Source: Paraburkholderia flava (GTDB taxonomy: Bacteria > Pseudomonadota > Gammaproteobacteria > Burkholderiales > Burkholderiaceae). Taken from it: a stretch of DNA of 64,000 nucleotides. This document shows, one piece after another, positions 63,412 to 64,000 of this stretch. The notes beneath the pieces are model-generated. The model searched no databases, had not been told where the DNA came from, and saw only the letters and a list, made by a program, of their open reading frames with translations. The stretch lies in assembly GCF_004359985.1 (NCBI RefSeq), contig NZ_SMRO01000001.1:2146193-2210192 (forward strand). The letters run 5' to 3'. The position numbers were made by a program, and so were the translations under genes. Position 1 is the first letter of the stretch. Every line of letters starts with the position of its first letter.

Positions 63412-63971
63412 GGCGTGTCCTTGCTGCGGCCGTCCAGCTGCGCGCGCAGGTTACGGCGTGCGCGGGCCAGCAGGCTTTCGAGTGCGTCGACGGTAATGCC
63501 CATCGACGCTGCGGCCTCGAGGTTGGAAAGCTCCTGATAATAGTTGAGCACGAGTGCTTCGCGTTGCCGCGCGGGCAGCGTCGCGAGCGCGGCACGCACC
63601 CGTGCGGCGTTCGCCTGTGCTTCGAGCTGCACGTCGGGGGCGGCTTGCGGGTCTGCCTGCTCGGGCATTTCGTCGACCGGTTCCTCGCGATGACGGCGCA
63701 GCCGGTCGTAGCAGAGATTCAATGCGACGCGGTGCAGCCACGTATCGAAGCGGGCTTCGCCCGGCCGCCAGCTCGGCGCGTGTTTCCAGATTCGCATGAA
63801 GACTTCCTGCGCGACGTCCTCGGCTTCCATCCGGTCGCCGAGCATGCGCGTCGCGAGCGCGACGAGGCGCGGCAGCTTGCGCGACACGATCGTGCGCACG
63901 GCTGCCGGGTCCCGTTGGGCGACGCGCTCGACCAGCTCGGCGTCGGGATCGTGCGCGTCCGGGCCGCTCAA
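63408..63971 (-). CDS. ECF-type RNA polymerase sigma factor
   Basis: 187 aa. Region 2 (LATRMLGDRMEAEDVAQEVFMRIWK, then FDTWLHRVALNLCYDRLRRHR) and region 4 (LPARQREALVLNYYQELSNLEAAASMGITVDALESLLARARRNLRAQL) are complete. The first usable codon is TTG 63971 (MSGPDAHDPDAELVERVAQRD), which fits the family N-terminus. The frame stays open to the window edge, so a start upstream of the window cannot be excluded. It leads the sigma/anti-sigma/periplasmic sensor unit, likely an envelope or metal stress response. Confidence 0.92.
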   Translation of the reverse strand: MSGPDAHDPDAELVERVAQRDPAAVRTIVSRKLPRLVALATRMLGDRMEAEDVAQEVFMRIWKHAPSWRPGEARFDTWLHRVALNLCYDRLRRHREEPVDEMPEQADPQAAPDVQLEAQANAARVRAALATLPARQREALVLNYYQELSNLEAAASMGITVDALESLLARARRNLRAQLDGRSKDTP

Positions 63972-64000
63972 CGCACACGGCCCGTCGACGCGCGCGACGG

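Overview
The window is high-G+C, densely coded DNA that reads as a Burkholderiaceae genome, most like Paraburkholderia or Burkholderia. The evidence is the typical Burkholderia-type porins, many divergently transcribed LysR/AraC/GntR regulators, a class I PPK2 next to a Pit phosphate carrier, and a trimeric autotransporter with SLST-type repeats. I saw no rRNA, tRNA, CRISPR array, insertion sequence or prophage. This looks like chromosome or chromid accessory metabolism rather than a mobile element.

Layout. 1-4.9 kb: porin, TonB-dependent siderophore receptor, cupin and SnoaL-like proteins. 5-12 kb: LCMT-type methyltransferase, an actinobacterial-type DapD, an Old Yellow Enzyme with divergent LysR, a second LysR divergent from an AhpD-like/PNPOx-like pair, and a GNAT. 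12-15 kb: PPK2 and the Pit phosphate transporter, convergent. 15-21 kb: single-domain response regulator, LprI-like protein, orphan amino-acid-binding protein, cyanase, M24 peptidase, free-Met-(R)-SO reductase, dienelactone hydrolase, CtaG-like protein. 21.4-31.9 kb: GntR-controlled catabolic cluster (MFS, PrpD, half-size PrpD, AldA-like ALDH, MFS, enolase-superfamily enzyme, GMC oxidoreductase). 32.7-36.2 kb: trimeric autotransporter adhesin. 36.2-39.4 kb: RclR-like regulator, AhpD-like protein and RclA-like flavoprotein, a probable hypochlorous-acid response unit. 39.4-53 kb: a quaternary-amine/C1 island with two ProX-type binding proteins, one ProVW, Fae, aldo/keto reductase, succinate-semialdehyde-type ALDH, porin, enolase-superfamily enzyme, two paralogous LysRs and a MocR. 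53-54.5 kb: a probable ExoY/edema-factor-type nucleotidyl cyclase toxin. 54.6-59.3 kb: VirS/MymA-like unit (AraC, SDR, Baeyer-Villiger monooxygenase, alpha/beta hydrolase). 59.4-64 kb: lipoprotein, DUF1501, DUF1800, periplasmic metal-sensor-like protein, anti-sigma-like protein, ECF sigma factor.

The most striking item is the protein at 53014-54531. Its core carries, in order and with the right local spacing, the catalytic motifs of the anthrax edema factor/CyaA/ExoY cyclase family. The low-complexity flanks carry six R-R-x-S protein kinase A consensus sites plus one NPF and two DPF endocytic-adaptor motifs. If it makes cAMP in a eukaryotic host, the toxin could be a substrate of the kinase it activates. 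This is inference from motifs and needs alignment and biochemistry.

Gene starts were chosen by Shine-Dalgarno position, signal peptide or family N-terminus, so many genes are shorter than the longest open frame. All family calls come from reading motifs, without database searches.
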